Shown: piece by piece, positions 49,003-62,110 of the stretch
Layout of the letters: each line of letters begins with the position of its first letter
How positions within the stretch are numbered: position 1 is the first letter of the stretch
Source: Taenia hydatigena
Lineage: Eukaryota > Platyhelminthes > Cestoda > Cyclophyllidea > Taeniidae
Assembly: GCA_036345935.2 (NCBI GenBank)
Contig: JADWOT020001685.1
Location: 1-64,000, forward strand
Direction of reading: 5' to 3'
DNA: 64,000 bases
Notes under the pieces: model-generated
The model's input: only the letters and a program-made list of their open reading frames with translations
Database searches by the model: none
What the model was told of the DNA's origin: nothing
Made by a program: the position numbers and the translations under genes

Positions 49003-50813
49003 ATGAGCCACCCAAAACGTGAGGCAAATTATGCATTCCTTTGACCCGCATGCCATTTAAAATTTGTTCTTCATATTTTAATCGCAAGAGTGGTAGAGTA
49101 ATGCAGCAGTCGTTTTCCAATGCCAGCTATTTGCGATAATTGGTCTCAGTTACTAGCAATTTCATTGTTACTAGTGCTTGCAGTAATATAAATATGAATT
49201 CAAGGCTTAAATTTTCTAAAATTCGTTGATATATGTCCACCGAAATGCCCATTGTTCTGCTAAACACTGCACCCGTTTCGCAGTTTACTTTCTTAACTGC
49301 ATTTATTTGCGCTGTTGGGAAGTCACACTGGTTCATGATATCGTTGTTTGATTACACTGAGCTAATAAGCCCACTAACAGCTTATGTAGTTAACCAATAA
49401 CCTGATCGGGTTTAACGAAACAAGCCTTTGTGTGATTGCAGCCTGCTCTGTCCACCAATCTCTGCGACCGCTTACCAAACTGGTTGGCGAATGGGAAGGA
49501 GAGAGTTTAATGAGTCTCTACACTCATACTACCTACCCTTGCTCTGAGAACATATTCATCGGCCACAATGGACAACCCTCATTTTGGTACAGGTTAGCGA
49601 ATTATTTATGTGCATTGAGCCCCATTAAAGTCCTATTTAAATTGCGTCTTGTGCTATGCTTTAATGCGATCAGAAGTCATTCTCTAAGAATCAGCGCGAC
49701 AAGAGACTCGCAATCCTCATTCTGTTTTCTGATCGAATGGTACGCTTGCTACTAACATTGCTTGCTTTTACCAAGATGCGTGCTTTATTCTTTGACTTGT
49801 TGTGCACAAATAAGTCGTTTCTATTTTCTCCCTATGCAAAGCTCAAGAGCGTACTCTGGAGGAACATTCAGACACCGTGACATGGGCTTCATCTTCTTCA
49901 ATGAAGAAACAGATCAAATGGAGTTCATGGGCAGCGACAACACAGGCAACCTCATGAGTCTATTTACAAGAAGGCCATAAAGATAGTCATCCGATGCTGA
50001 CAGAATTTCACATTATAGGGCATGTGCACATACTAAAGGGACCGGCGAGGATCGAGGACGGAAGGATAAAGATCGTTCTAGAAACGGAGCTCACAGAAGG
50101 TCACCCACTTCCAAAGAAACCAAAGATGATTTGGGTAGAGTTTTGCTTCCCATGACTTATATAATTACTGTCGCTCCTAAGAAAGTTGGGATTTAGGACT
50201 GACCAGAAATTCTTAAGACCTTTATTGACTTGCCGTTTTGAGGTAATGACAAGACAAAAGGACATTTCTTCAGACATAACATTCATTAGATTTTAGGCAG
50301 TAAGTAACCCCTGATGGATTTGCCTTTCATGACGCTTCCTAAACACTAAATAGTTTGGTTATTAGAGCTTTAGATTATGAAATAAAGTCCTCTATAAAGC
50401 AAAACTGTGCATGGACCAAAGCTGCATACAAATACTAACAAGGTAAAGAATGCTAAATCAACCTATTTTAAAACGAATCAGGCCAGTGGGGCCCTGTCTG
50501 ACTTCAGTGCTAAACCGACAAATCAAACAATTTGGCTTTCTTTGCACGCATCATCTCTTCAAAAGAGAAAAGTGGCACGACCACAAAGCCAGCAAAGAGA
50601 CACCTTCCATCTTATAGCACTTTTATTAGCACTTTAGTTCACGGGTCGAAACGTTGCTTTCGATTTCAGGTTCGCCGAGAAATAAACCTAATTGACGACG
50701 ATACTTTGACGCAAAAGGTTTACATGGCTACTGAGAAGAAAACTGGCATGACTCTACACACCGACATGACTTACAAGCGATTGCCTATACTAGTTGGAAG
50801 CGGTAATCTTTAA
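49003..50813 (+). CDS. Nitrobindin / THAP4-C-like heme-binding beta-barrel protein
   Basis: Exons: 49003-49018, 49442-49592, 49842-49945, 50019-50134 and 50670-50813. Phases fit and give 176 residues with a TAA stop. Nitrobindins are small ten-stranded barrels binding ferric heme, linked to NO and peroxynitrite chemistry. Matches: QSLRPLTKLVGEWEGES (family W-G-x-W-x-G region), NIFIGHNGQPSFWY, HRDMGFIFF, SDNTG, TLTQKVYMAT, and LHTDMTYKR, where His159 aligns with the proximal heme ligand. The third glycine of the GxWxGxG motif is Ser27. Exon 3 joins exon 4 by a GC-AG intron (CAG|GCAACC); the GT alternative at 49958 adds NLMR. The start MSHPK follows a TATA box and the exon ends in a good donor. 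No THAP DNA-binding domain precedes it. Length fits stand-alone nitrobindins (about 150-190 residues). Probably cytosolic, as no signal peptide is seen. Confidence 0.85.
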
Positions 50814-51083
50814 TATCCTTTGCGCTGAGCTTTTGAGCTCAGTTCGATTGTAAAAGAATTGTTTTTTTTTTTTTGCAAAATAACAAGCTTTTATTCATGC
50901 TTCGTATTTCTTATTTTAACGGGACTGCTTTTTTGCACTCACTTTTGCGTATTTGTTCATAAAACAGCTTCCATGTTCAAAGGTGTGAGCAAGCACATAA
51001 CAAAACGGGCGAAATGCAAAGTCACATCAATCTGTGAGTTATTCTGCCTTAGCGCTTGGGTCAGGAGGTGCATAAAGTGTGCT

Positions 51084-51089
51084 AATAAA
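51084..51089 (+). promoter_or_regulatory. Possible polyadenylation signal of the nitrobindin-like gene (AATAAA)
   Basis: The first AATAAA after the stop codon at 50813, giving a 3' UTR of about 290 bases. Context alone cannot show use. Confidence 0.35.
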
Positions 51090-51829
51090 AGCGTTTAAAG
51101 ACAATTATTGTTTAGCTGAAAAGACCGCTCTGAATGATTTATCAGTGGCTTGTGGTGCGCCTTTCGACTTCTTGAGAGATTTGAGGAAAAGGCACGAATT
51201 CCAACCATTCGTCAATGGTCTACTAAATCCACAGCTCTTCCGAAGAACGGGTGGGGCCACTTTTCGCACACTGCTTTAAAGATGGAACAGATGTGCAGAT
51301 TTGTCGGAACAAGAGACTTGTATAAGACACGCAAGTGAAACGGATATCAAGACGCAGTCCCATATTTATTTTTGGCAAAAGAACCATAAAATAATTGTAG
51401 CGAACAGAAGGAGCTTAATGTCTTACTTGGATGTAACTAAGGCAAGGCACCTCTGTAAGTAAGAAAGATCTGCCTTTCAGGGCTGAGGTGGCATGGATGG
51501 TCAAGCATTTATTCTGCCTGTTTGGTCCGACAAGCTTCAACCAATGAGGATCAACTAGCCACTGGAAATAACATGCAGAATAAATTAAACACAGACTTCA
51601 TTGGTCTTGCATCAACCCAAAGCCCATTGCAAAATGCAGATGGCCGTGCACTTTCCAATGCATTGCGAATAGCAGCATTCCAACAAACACCAATGTCAAT
51701 GCACTCATGTACCTCCAGACGATGACAGCAACACCACCACGACCACTGAATTCGATACTGCTATCGACACCATCACCACCTCCATTAGCATTACTCAACG
51801 CGATACAGTTGCATGCCTAACATGCTCTG
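51090..51829. other. Stretch without a supported gene
   Basis: Short overlapping frames on both strands. One minus-strand frame at 51598-51798 has a hydrophobic run and simple-sequence DNA (ACC/CCA triplets), with no further support. Confidence 0.4.
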
Positions 51830-51985
51830 GGCATTTTAGTTCCACCAACAGTAGCTCAACAAAAATGTAAATCATAACTCAAGGGTTAAACCCCAGATCA
51901 TACAGCATTCCCTTCAGTAGTCAGTTTTTCTTAAATTCCTTGGGGCATGGACTACGAATCGACAAGCCTCTCTTGCAATCCCTCC
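51830..51985. repeat. Repeat R7, copy 1
   Basis: Resembles 59790-59990 directly. Shared blocks include CAACAGTAGCTCA/CAACAGCTCA, ATCATACAGCATTCCCTT against ACTATACAACATTCCCTT, and GGCATG.AC.. near the end. Moderate similarity only. Confidence 0.5.
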
Positions 51986-54900
51986 AATGTCATTAATAAA
52001 AATCCGCACAGCTAAAACCAACAAAGTACATCCAACGTGTAACGAGCATCCGCTTACTAATACGTCCTTCAAAAATATCAACGTCTGTGGGGTTCCTGAG
52101 CCACACATAAGAATAGCAAGGCTTTTCTCGATTTGTTATACTCTGCAACTTTCTTGATTGGATCTACATTTTTTCAATTTTCTCCTTCTATGCCACACTC
52201 TCTCCCTGCTAGGCATCCAAAATGAGACATTTCTAAGCAAGACTCACAGTGCTTGGCAAAATATATGCGATTTGGTAACGTCAATCCTGACACTGCCGCA
52301 TCCGTCGCCGTTACTGATGTTAAAGACGATTGCAGCCGGCTACCTCACCGGATGAGACAGAGACGTGCAAACAGGTCATTCTTGCACGTACTAGCACAGC
52401 ACAGATGAATGTGCGTATCTCATCTCCTGTAGTGCGATTCTAAAAATATGCTTACTTACTGTCTGAATAATAACCCATTTGTCCCAAAGGACTTGCAAAA
52501 GTATAAGCTCAACTTCCCATATATCTTCTGTCTTCCGTACTCTAATTGCTACTTGACGAGCAGATGAGACTGGTCAGAATAGCGCGATAAACGGATACTA
52601 CTTATTCCATCTTCCTTAGTTCCTTCAAAAACGCAAATCTACCAACATCGGAGCAGTCCGTTTCGCAGCACTTATGGTGATTGTAGGCAATGTACCAACC
52701 AGAACACCAAGACTTAGTTCAACACTTTTTTCAGTCCGTCTCATCGAGGACCTACATCTTTAATTTCATTGTTAAGTGAGACAGAAATTGCAACTTCCTG
52801 TAACGTTGATAAATTTTTTGTTGTCACAACGACTACAGCTGCCATTGCAGTGCCTCCAATCGAGTGATATGCTACTCCCAGCTTGCCATCTCACCGTAAG
52901 AAAATGCAAATAGGGTCGTATTAAAGCAAATCCAGGTGTGTAAATACCCCTTAACCAGCAGCATTTGAATAGTAGGTTTCAACAATTTTCTCATCCTCAC
53001 GAACCAGAACTCTGTCCAGCCACACCCTCCATAGGCATTGTGAACCGCTCTCATGTTTCCATTTCTGCAGTCCCTCCCTTGGGTTATCCCACTTAGAAGC
53101 TCAAGGGTAATCCAGCCTAATTTAACTTGTTAGCGGCCTGAGAAGTCGGACCAGTGGGCGATTTGACCGCGATCCTCTCATCAGGCGCTTACAAACGAAT
53201 CCCTTTGCTTAAAATCATTGCACTACTGGGATTATGCTGCGTCGATCTGGGTTAGTACACATAAGGGCGACAAAAGTGGAAAGCTCGGGGTCGCTGACAC
53301 ACTCCATGGCGTTTTTCTGATTTATATAGAATTTATGTTGCGTTTGAATATGAGTGCATAATCCACCCCTTCAACTTTCCTCTCCCTTATCGTTTCGAAC
53401 CGACCAAATTTTGATAGATTTCAAATCACCGACACCTATTACAACTGCGTCTGGAGAATGTAGTGAGCAGAAGCAATGCAAAACACGTGAGCAGCTCTTC
53501 ACTTTCTCCAATCTACTTCGATTTTTCTAACCTATCTTGCTTTGGGATAGATTGTGCAGAACTAGAAATAGAAATAATGTACAATTTGTTTCGCTTGGGC
53601 TCCGTTCGGTGTAAGTTCCCAACCTTGATACGGAATGCTTAAATTAGACTGTCTACAACTCCAAATCTCACGTAACTATAAGTGCTATGCAGCATTTGTA
53701 CACATGTGTTAATTTTGGTGGTTTCTATGGTCCTCACCCTTATTTTTATTTTTATGTGGAACGATCTCACTTTGATCTGGTTGTAAAATCAGCAGAAGAC
53801 ATCTCTGTCGCTATCATGGTGGCCACATATACCCAGGTCTCCCAAAACACACCCGCCTCGTCCGTGGCCGCCACACACTAATTTTACGGCCAAGCAAAGA
53901 TATTATACACAGCTGATTAATTTAATTTTCAAATTTGGCAGAAGAAGAGGTTAAGCATTATTTAAGGTAACGTATCCTCTTCCAGCATCAAAGGTGAAGA
54001 GAAGCGACAGCTATTCGAGACTGCCGGTGCGCTTCGGTGAGACAGAATTCCATGCCAGTGGGGTGGTGAAATGTATTATGTTATCGTTGGATGGCAGCTG
54101 TCAATTCCGTTACACAATTGCATTTACCAATGGAACTGTTTGACACAATGAGGGACAAGAAGCCATTTGGGAAATGAACATCGACAAGCAATCAGCTTTC
54201 TTTTTAAGGAAAGAAAGCATTTCCCTAGTTGAATGGGCTAAAACTTTGATGCACCAACTAGTAAATTTTGGCAGAATGTTAATGGGAAGATCGTTTATTC
54301 GTTCTAATGCGCTCACAGAGAAGCGGGTCATTCGCATGTTTTCCACACTTCCGGCATCACCATATGGTTCGCGCTCTCTCCACGTTATCAGAAATTGTAG
54401 AACAAATAATCCTGTTTCAAATTCTCACCATTGTCAAATATCTTACCATTGATAGTGTTATTCTCGACTCCGCTAATAGTAGGTAGCCTCCGCCAGCAAT
54501 TAAATATCAAGCATGGGGAGCGGAAAGCGTTAGTCACATCGCATAATAAATAATTCGCTAAGGGATTTCGGGGCAACGGTTGTGACAAAGTGCAAAGTCA
54601 CCGGCAACGTACTTTTTTAATGTTGGCATTGCCAAACTTAGTGCTCATAAGGCCTGTTTTTGTCAAGTCTATCGTCTTAAGCCTAGCGATGTAGACGGCG
54701 TCTCGCATATCCCAAGTGAATGCAAAATTGAACTCTGCTTTACACATGCACTGACCATAAAGTCCAACTTTCAAATAGCGCAGCAATTAGTCAAAAAATT
54801 AGTCCTTCAAATCAGAAATTCATTTTTCACCTATAAGCACTGTTTTTAATTTTTCTGTAACTTTGGGCATTTGCCTTGAAATAAGAATTTTTGGTGGTTA

Positions 54901-55739
54901 GAACACCGAATTAAGCCTCGTGCCCCCTTAGTCATCTGCTTTTAGCACCAAAACTTTAGACAGATTATCGTGCTTAGAGGCCTCCTTGACTAAGTCCTCC
55001 TGTGAGATTAGTAGATACTATCCTATCACAAACAGTTATTTAAAAGCAACTTTTTACCAGATTTTCGTCATCATCAATATTGACACCTGTTTTATATTTG
55101 TGTCAACCCTGATTTCCGGTGGTCGAACAAAAACTTATGTCCGCACGGTTTCATAGTTATGCATGTCTCTGGAAGCAAAATCACCTGACACAGCCCTTAT
55201 CGCTACCTTATCATGGAAAACAGACAACCTTTGCCCCCATTTACCAGATCGAACCGGCATTTGGGTGAGCGCAGAGTTAAAATCAGTATAATGTACAGTG
55301 TATGTGAATAAAGAAAATCAGCTCGACGAACAACTATCATTTTTGCGTATATATATGCTTCATGACAACAGTGACAACATGTTTACATTAAGCAAACAAG
55401 CCTTTAAATACATCGTGGTAAACCACACAGAACTAATCTTACACTTCTCGATTCTACATTGTCTGCCAACAACCTGCTTAAATAAACCAAAGAGTGAATC
55501 ATACCGTTAAGCTATTGTAGTTAGCATTGTAGAAAGACTCCATGCAAACCAATCAACACTTAAGGCCAGATGCCACAGACAAAACAGTGTGAGTCCAGGT
55601 ATTGCAAGCAGTCCGGACGCGGCGCTTACAGTGGAATACACGGGCATCTGGCCACGCAAAGTATGTCTGAGATGGGATTTGTTACGACTGACCCTATGAA
55701 AAATTTTACCGAATCACGCGAAATTGCAAGATCAGGGTA
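51986..55739. other. Stretch without a supported gene
   Basis: Background open frames on both strands, no splice-consistent gene, no RNA gene and no strong repeat recognised. Confidence 0.4.
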
Positions 55740-57085
55740 GAGATTGTTCCCCACCTCCTTGTCAACATGGTTCTATGCTAAAGGAAAAGGCGAGAGGTTT
55801 ATTCCAACATTGCCCTTAACTTTGGAAGAATTTTATGTGTGCATAATTTAATCATTTTACAGTCGAGATTGAGACTACTAAAGAGGTGGAGGGGAATCTT
55901 CAAAGAGGACACTGACAGACGATGAGATGGGGGGCCAAGGTGAGAGAAGATAAAGGGAGGTAGAGGTGCAAGGCGTTCTCGTGGCACCGAGGTGAGAAAA
56001 CAAAGGTAAGGAGCTAAGATGCAGAGAGTACTCGCTCTGCTTCTTTAAGTGAGTTTTATGCAAGGGGTACACACAGTTGGTCATGATGCAAGACTCAACA
56101 AGTGTAAACATGTGCAACGTAGTGGGCGACAAAGAAGACACTCACCGCAGACGCTTTGGAGAGAGTCATGAGAAAGGAGACTAAGGTAAGGGAGCCCTCC
56201 TTTACTAATTTCGAAGATGCCAAGAGGTTCATTTTTAGCCTAAGTACCTTAATCCCTAAATGTCTGCGAGGAAGGAACATAAGATCTTAATTCGCATGGC
56301 ATGGAGTTGTGTCGCGTTGATTGTGCAAGATGACTTAATTTGTAATGTATAAGGCACCGTACTCAAGCCTATTTCGCGAATCTTACCTATTCCAACCCAG
56401 TCCAAATTAGTCAAACCTAGTGAAGCCTAGACTTGCGTACCGCGCTTGGGTTCTTCTGCAGTGGGACATGAATATCAGGAAATTTGTTATTTGGGGATGT
56501 GAGACATGAAAAGTAAGTGCAGCATATAAAGCGTAGCGCAGGGTATGAAATGATTAAGTTTGCCATTGAGTTAACGGAGGGACTCTTCTGATGCCTACCT
56601 CAGTTCTATGTCTGGACGACCTGTCATTTTGCATTACGATTGGCTACAGTGATCCATGCGTTTCTTCGGTAAGAGCAAAGTAACAGGAATGTATGGCTAA
56701 ATGGGACAAAAAGATTGAGATTCAGGCAAAGAGATGAGGATTCGTGGGTACGGAGCTTCGACGCAGCGTTCTTCATTACTGTCTCACTTTCTTTCGTCCT
56801 TTCCCGCATTATTTCACTTCCCTACTCATCTAACTATGTGACTAAGTAAAATATGGGGGAATTAACTTCATTAATAAACTTTGATTTCTGTCCAATGACG
56901 CACTACAAGGAGTCAATCATAGTTTTCCTTTGCATGAGATCAACACTAGATACCAGACATGATAATGCCACAAAGGGGCACACAAGTGAAATGAGGAATG
57001 AAAACGGCACACGGATAAATAAAAAGTAAGAGCAGGTGTGAATGGAGCAAAGTATTTGCACGCTATTGATTAGGAGAGAAAACAA
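55740..57085. repeat. Repeat R1, copy D, left part
   Basis: Matches copy A from about 6000 to 7250 (for example CTCATCTAACTATGTGACTAAGTAA against CTCATCTAGCCATGTGATTGAGTAA, shown here in full only as similar blocks). It is interrupted after about 57085 by R4 and resumes at 58250. Confidence 0.7.
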
Positions 57086-58250
57086 GCGAGAGAGAAACCC
57101 AAAATACGTTCCTACTACGTCAAGCGATCTATTCTTCTTAAGAAATGCATTGCTTGATTTGTCCTAATCGACTTTACTTTCTTACACCTCCGCGTCGTCA
57201 CTGTTCAGAGTTGAAACATTTTACCTGTGTCCTGAGTGTACAAACCTTTCCTTCTTTTTACATTCCTTTTTATTACCGTACTCCCTCAGTTTTTTTGCCA
57301 ACGTAGACAATTTACATTTAGGATGCACCCACATTGCCAGATTTTATAACAAATGCTGCAAGAATGGACAGAGGGAAGTAAGTTGCTAGAACCTCAATTC
57401 TGAGCAACTCTCGATCAAAACAGATAGAACAGAGCCCATCATTAAATCCGCAGTGCCTTAGCTTTACTTACAACAACAGACACTCTACACACCTGCGTTT
57501 TCCGATTTTAAAACGAGAACTGCTGTAACCTCTTCCAGAAGAGAACTAGCTGCTGATTCCCATTAAAAGGTACATTTCGAATCAATGTGGATGTAGACGG
57601 ACGAATCACTGCACCCTTGCCATTCTTAAGTTCGTTGCCGACATCTGATCATTAAGCTTCGACCACACCTATATTGTGGGCCTGCAAAATAAGAACTAAG
57701 GCAAAAAATCGCAGAAGGTAATCTACTGCTAAGTTTTAATGTTGCTTAATCCTGGACCAAAATTGTACATATTTGCACTGTCGCAACTTTCTTTGCCAAA
57801 ACTTGTTCCCTAAGTATCGAATAAGCCAAAAACTGCCAGATTTTTAAGAAAAGAACTGCCGCAAGCAATCGCAGAAGGAAGCAGGATCCTGAGTTGCATT
57901 TACGGCTGATTTTAGATTAAAAGGGAGAGAAAAGCATTATTGTCCATATCCTTTCTGATAGCATTTACAGATTAAAACATGCCTATGGCTTTCAATTCGG
58001 ATCAATTCTGGTCACTGACCTTATATTTTACAATTTGGTAAGAGAAGTTATTTAGGAAATTATTAAATGAATTTAACTGTTACGCGGTGATTTTGATAGA
58101 TTCGGGACATGATAGGCAGAACATAACACAGTTCAACATGCTTGCGTTATTTTGGCTATCTTTGTCATGACAATCTGCTCAAATATCGGTCAGGTCTAAA
58201 GTTTATAGCACAATGCGGGTGGTATCACAGCCACCACCGATGGAAGAAAC
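57085..58250. mobile_element. Repeat R4, copy 2, inserted in R1 (inverted relative to copy 1)
   Basis: The reverse complement aligns with 23545-24770. R1 copy A is continuous where this segment interrupts copy D (A runs through 7250-7290 without a break), so this is a nested insertion of about 1.15 kb. I could not define target-site duplications or terminal inverted repeats by eye. Confidence 0.72.
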
Positions 58251-59720
58251 CGCTAAATAAAAAATTGAATAGTTGCAGATGAAGAACCAGGAAAACAGCT
58301 CACAGCTATGTACTCATACTAATCCAGTTTTTGTATTAAAATTATTCGCAATAGGCTGTGTTCGGTTCTAAGCATCAAATAGGCTTAAGGTCATACCGCA
58401 CTCTACTAAAGCGGAGGTAACAGAACATTTGATACCTAATCTTAATTAAGCACGGATTGGAATAAACAAGGTACGACGCAGTATAACATCCACACTCTCT
58501 CTGTTTGTCAATATGCACTCTTAATACGGCTGCATGGCACAAAATGCTGTAGTTTCAGAGGAGACTTACGTTTTTAGGACCGCAGCAAGTTAACAGTCAG
58601 GACCATATTGGAATCATTTTAAGACCAATGCAAAAAATACCCAGAGCGCACTGAACCTGGGCTAATTTACTAGTTTTACTTATGCAATGCCTTATGTAAT
58701 CGTTGATCTAGGCCACCAGTCAAGGTCTAATTCCGTCCTGACCTTTCAAATGGCGGTGGAAAGCTGTGAGCAGCTCTTTCGCATGCACATTTTTTTTCTT
58801 GCACTGTCTTAAAGACTTCCATCCATAAACTCTTATCTGTTTAAACGCAGTTTACAGGTGTAGATAATATGGCAATTCGTATGGAGCGATTTTACTGCGC
58901 GTTAATTATTAAATTCTTGGGAATGAGAAGAAAGGTATAATTTACTAGCAAATGGCCATTGCTAGTTATGGTAATAAGTTTTAAAGTGCGATTCATTCCC
59001 ACCTGAACTACATGCAAAGTGATTCCAAAGGCAAAATCCTAATTCCAAATCACACGCCAAAATGCTCACGATTGGCGAATCGTGCCTCAGTCAGACGCAA
59101 TACGTTCCAGTGAAATTCATGACCCTCAAATTCATTTTTACTAAGCAATCCCTGGCAAATGGGATATATCCTCTAAAAAGTACCATATGATCCCACCGAA
59201 ATCATGGCATTTTAGCGTTGCGACGGATCCAATTTACCAACGCGGTGGGAAGCAGTTATCGCTGATGACCTCCAACATGATGAGCGATTTGATTAACTTA
59301 AAGACTTGTCTCACTTAACAAAATATGCAATCGGCAGTTGGTAAGTGTCAAAAAATTACGAAAACCATGTACAAATATCTTTGATCACAGGCAATATTTG
59401 ATGTATCACTTTTAACATACAGTCCCATAAAATTAAGTTTTAAAAGTCCCTGGAATAAAATCTGGCATTAAACATGCGCGTGTGCCCATGTTTAACAAAA
59501 TTTCTAGTGACATTTTATTCTATTTTGCTCTATTATTTAACGTCTTCTATCCATTCTTCCCAATTACCACTTCTTGTTTGAGTCTCGAAATGGGTCTTCC
59601 CGGCTCCACTACAGGTATAGGCTACATTACTTATCGTTTGGCAATACTATATCGCATACTAGGCAGTCCTTTGCACAAGCAATCAAATACGAAATGATAT
59701 AGCGAGTAAAAGCAATAGCA
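58250..59720. repeat. Repeat R1, copy D, right part
   Basis: Matches copy A from about 7270 to 8690 (AAATTGAATA.TTG.AGATGAA, then ACGGATCCAATTT.CCAAC and GCTGATGACCTC). The equivalent of 8700-10230 is absent. Confidence 0.72.
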
Positions 59721-59789
59721 GCTATATCGAAACCGCATGTTTCTTATGCATTCTAAAGTGGTAGTTTGCAAATAGAAAACGCGCAACTT

Positions 59790-59990
59790 ATCGAAACACA
59801 TTAGGAGGCAACGTGATAGTTTTACCGACAACAGCTCAGTAAACATGGAGAGCATAATGCGCGTGCCAAACATCAGACTATACAACATTCCCTTTGTTAT
59901 GGCAGTTCTTTCCTTAAAATTAACAAGGCATGAACTTTGAATCCATTTAGGCCCTTTGTTATCTCTTTACTGTGCCTGTTTTGTTCGACT
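59790..59990. repeat. Repeat R7, copy 2
   Basis: Direct counterpart of 51830-51985, abutting the truncated end of R1 copy D. Confidence 0.5.
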
Positions 59991-60359
59991 GCATGCTACA
60001 TTTCAATGTTATCATGGCACGGTCCATGGGCGTTGGTAATTTATCCACGGACTTTTGCTGCAAAACAATTCGCAATCCATGCAACTTGTCGTGTGAGAAA
60101 GACAGAAGACTTTAGAAGCACCAATATCATTGTTCAGAACTGGATTCCTTTTATGACTTCGTCACGTCCTCTGACCGAATCCGCGTTACCTCCTAAGGCA
60201 TTCAGTTGCTATTGTTAATGTATTTGGTCTAAGGAGAATATCGCAGAAGCATGTAGCAGATATGTGCGCGATGGTAGTGTCACAATTTGTTTAGTTGATT
60301 CGAATTCGGCTAATCAGCTACAAGAAGTCGACAGGGCGTTAACGTAAGAGCCCTGATGT

Positions 60360-61110
60360 GTAGTTTGATTGACTAGTGTAAGCGGTCACACTGCTTGTGG
60401 GTAGGTGGGTCAATATGCATCGAATTCACCGTCTGAGAGAAGGATTTTTCATCTTTACCACATTTCTTACCCGCATCACTCGCGATTATTGTTGAAAGAA
60501 GTGAAAGTTGGTTTTGCAACGGTAAGGAGAAGGGCGCTTTATAGTACTTCTGGGAAATTGCTCACGACTCGTCAATGATGGCGTTTTTCTATAGCCTCTT
60601 CTTATGATTCGACACCATCATCTTATTGATAATGTGACAGACTGCTCTTGCTAAGAAAATGAATGTAGATAGATGCCTCTTTGCTCCTCCCCATTCTCCT
60701 CGTTTTCTTTTGAGGTCTGTAATCCTCCTGCTACCCTAGCCAATGCCCGACCAAATATCCACCTCAACGTGCAACTCCTACTGAGCGTCGGTCCGGTAGC
60801 AATGACATTCCATCTCCATAGCATTGCAGTTCATGCGACTGGCGGCAGGTAGATATCGCATGGAATAAGAACTCCTTATCCTACACCCTTTTGGTGACAC
60901 ACTAAAGAAGCATGCAAACTGCTAGTTACCACTGTCAGGACTGTGTTGTTTAGAGCACACGCTGTTCGTAAATTTAAGCCTTATCTTCTTGTAGTGGAAG
61001 TTGTGCCGATGTTATTTCAAGTTGGCATGTATGCATTCATACATTTTCCTCCCACTTATCTTGAAAGTATGGGAGGTCAAAATAACTCACAATAGGAAGC
61101 GGGGCTTCTT
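60360..61110. repeat. Repeat R3, copy 2 (inverted relative to copy 1)
   Basis: Matches the reverse complement of 21150-22060. The first part of the open frame starting at 61001 lies in this repeat, which weakens that frame as a gene. Confidence 0.75.
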
Positions 61111-61929
61111 CAACAAGGTGGAGAGCTTACGTGCCGATGCAGTGTGCTGGGAAGGTAACACTGCCACATTTATTACGATAAAGATAGAAGAGAATACCAC
61201 GAACCACATAACGCGCTACACTTGCAAGAATATCTTTATAGGCAGTTTTGCAACTTCCTCTACTTGCAATGTCCCTCAATCAGTGAGCTTTGTCCGGTCA
61301 ATGGTAACTTATCCCGCTTCGACGCTTGGACCCAATACAGATGTGCGCACTACCTCCATCATCCTTCCCATAGGCCTTCACTCAAACGAACGCCAAGCTT
61401 TCACTATCACTTCCAAAGATCAGGCACTGTCGGCTACCGAGAAACTGAAGTGGGAACCGATTCCTTCTGCACGAAGGCATTCCTCCTCTTCCCCATTCTC
61501 GTTCTCTGGTGTAATTTACAGTTACCTAGTTTGGTAGCAGTTTCCAACACCACTCATCAGATGTGCCAACACTTAAAAGCGCCGTGCTTCACAAGAGACA
61601 CGGCCTAATCTCAGTCTTCTAAGAGTGCGCAAATACCACAGCAACCTCAAGTATACGCATGCACGCAATTTAAGGCAGACAAGGCTTTAATCTTAACTCC
61701 CTTTAACCTCAAATACCTTTTAAACATCACCACACAAGTAACAACTTATACGGTGACATTGGCACTAAAGATCCAACTAAATTACGTATTGAGGTACCCA
61801 GCCAAACTAATTTACGAAACTGATTTAAGTATTATGAAAACAACAAACACGATATTTAACTTATCAAGGCAGAAAATTGTTTGGCCTTATTGTTCAACCC
61901 ATACATCTATTGCTGTGATGCTTTGTTTA
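61111..61929. other. Two overlapping open frames of uncertain status
   Basis: Frames end at 61537 (178 codons from 61001) and 61608 (128 codons from 61222) on the plus strand. They overlap in different registers, so at most one can be coding. Neither shows a known motif, and one such length is expected about once by chance in a window this size. Confidence 0.35.
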
Positions 61930-62110
61930 TTTGGACTGCCGGTTTCGGTCAAGGTCACAGGGGTGGCCATACGGCTCTAGCCGCATAAGCTAGCCTTCAA
62001 GCCATGCCAGCAGCTTAGTTTCCTCTGTTCGTTAAATATATATGTATTGCTCTGGTATATTACCTTCTAATGCCTTCAAGAAAACCTCGGGACGCTAAGT
62101 TGGCGGCAGA
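61930..62110. repeat. Repeat R6, copy 2
   Basis: Shares GGGGTGGCCA, AGCCATGCCAGCA, CCTCTGT.CGT, a CTCTGGTATATT segment and GCCTTCAAGA with the copy 0.7 kb downstream. Confidence 0.65.

Noticed and set aside
50482..50637. Plus-strand frame inside the nitrobindin gene (LSLHASSLQKRK...) first considered as its fourth exon
   Set aside because: Its phase does not fit exon 3. The segment 50019-50134 fits both neighbouring phases and the family pattern.
51598..51798. Minus-strand frame with one hydrophobic segment
   Set aside because: Partly from ACC/CCA simple sequence, with no signal peptide start, splice support or homologue recalled.
61001..61537. 178-codon plus-strand frame, the longest in the window
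   Set aside because: Its start lies in repeat R3, a second frame (61222-61608) overlaps it in another register, there is no known motif, and a frame of this length is expected about once by chance here.
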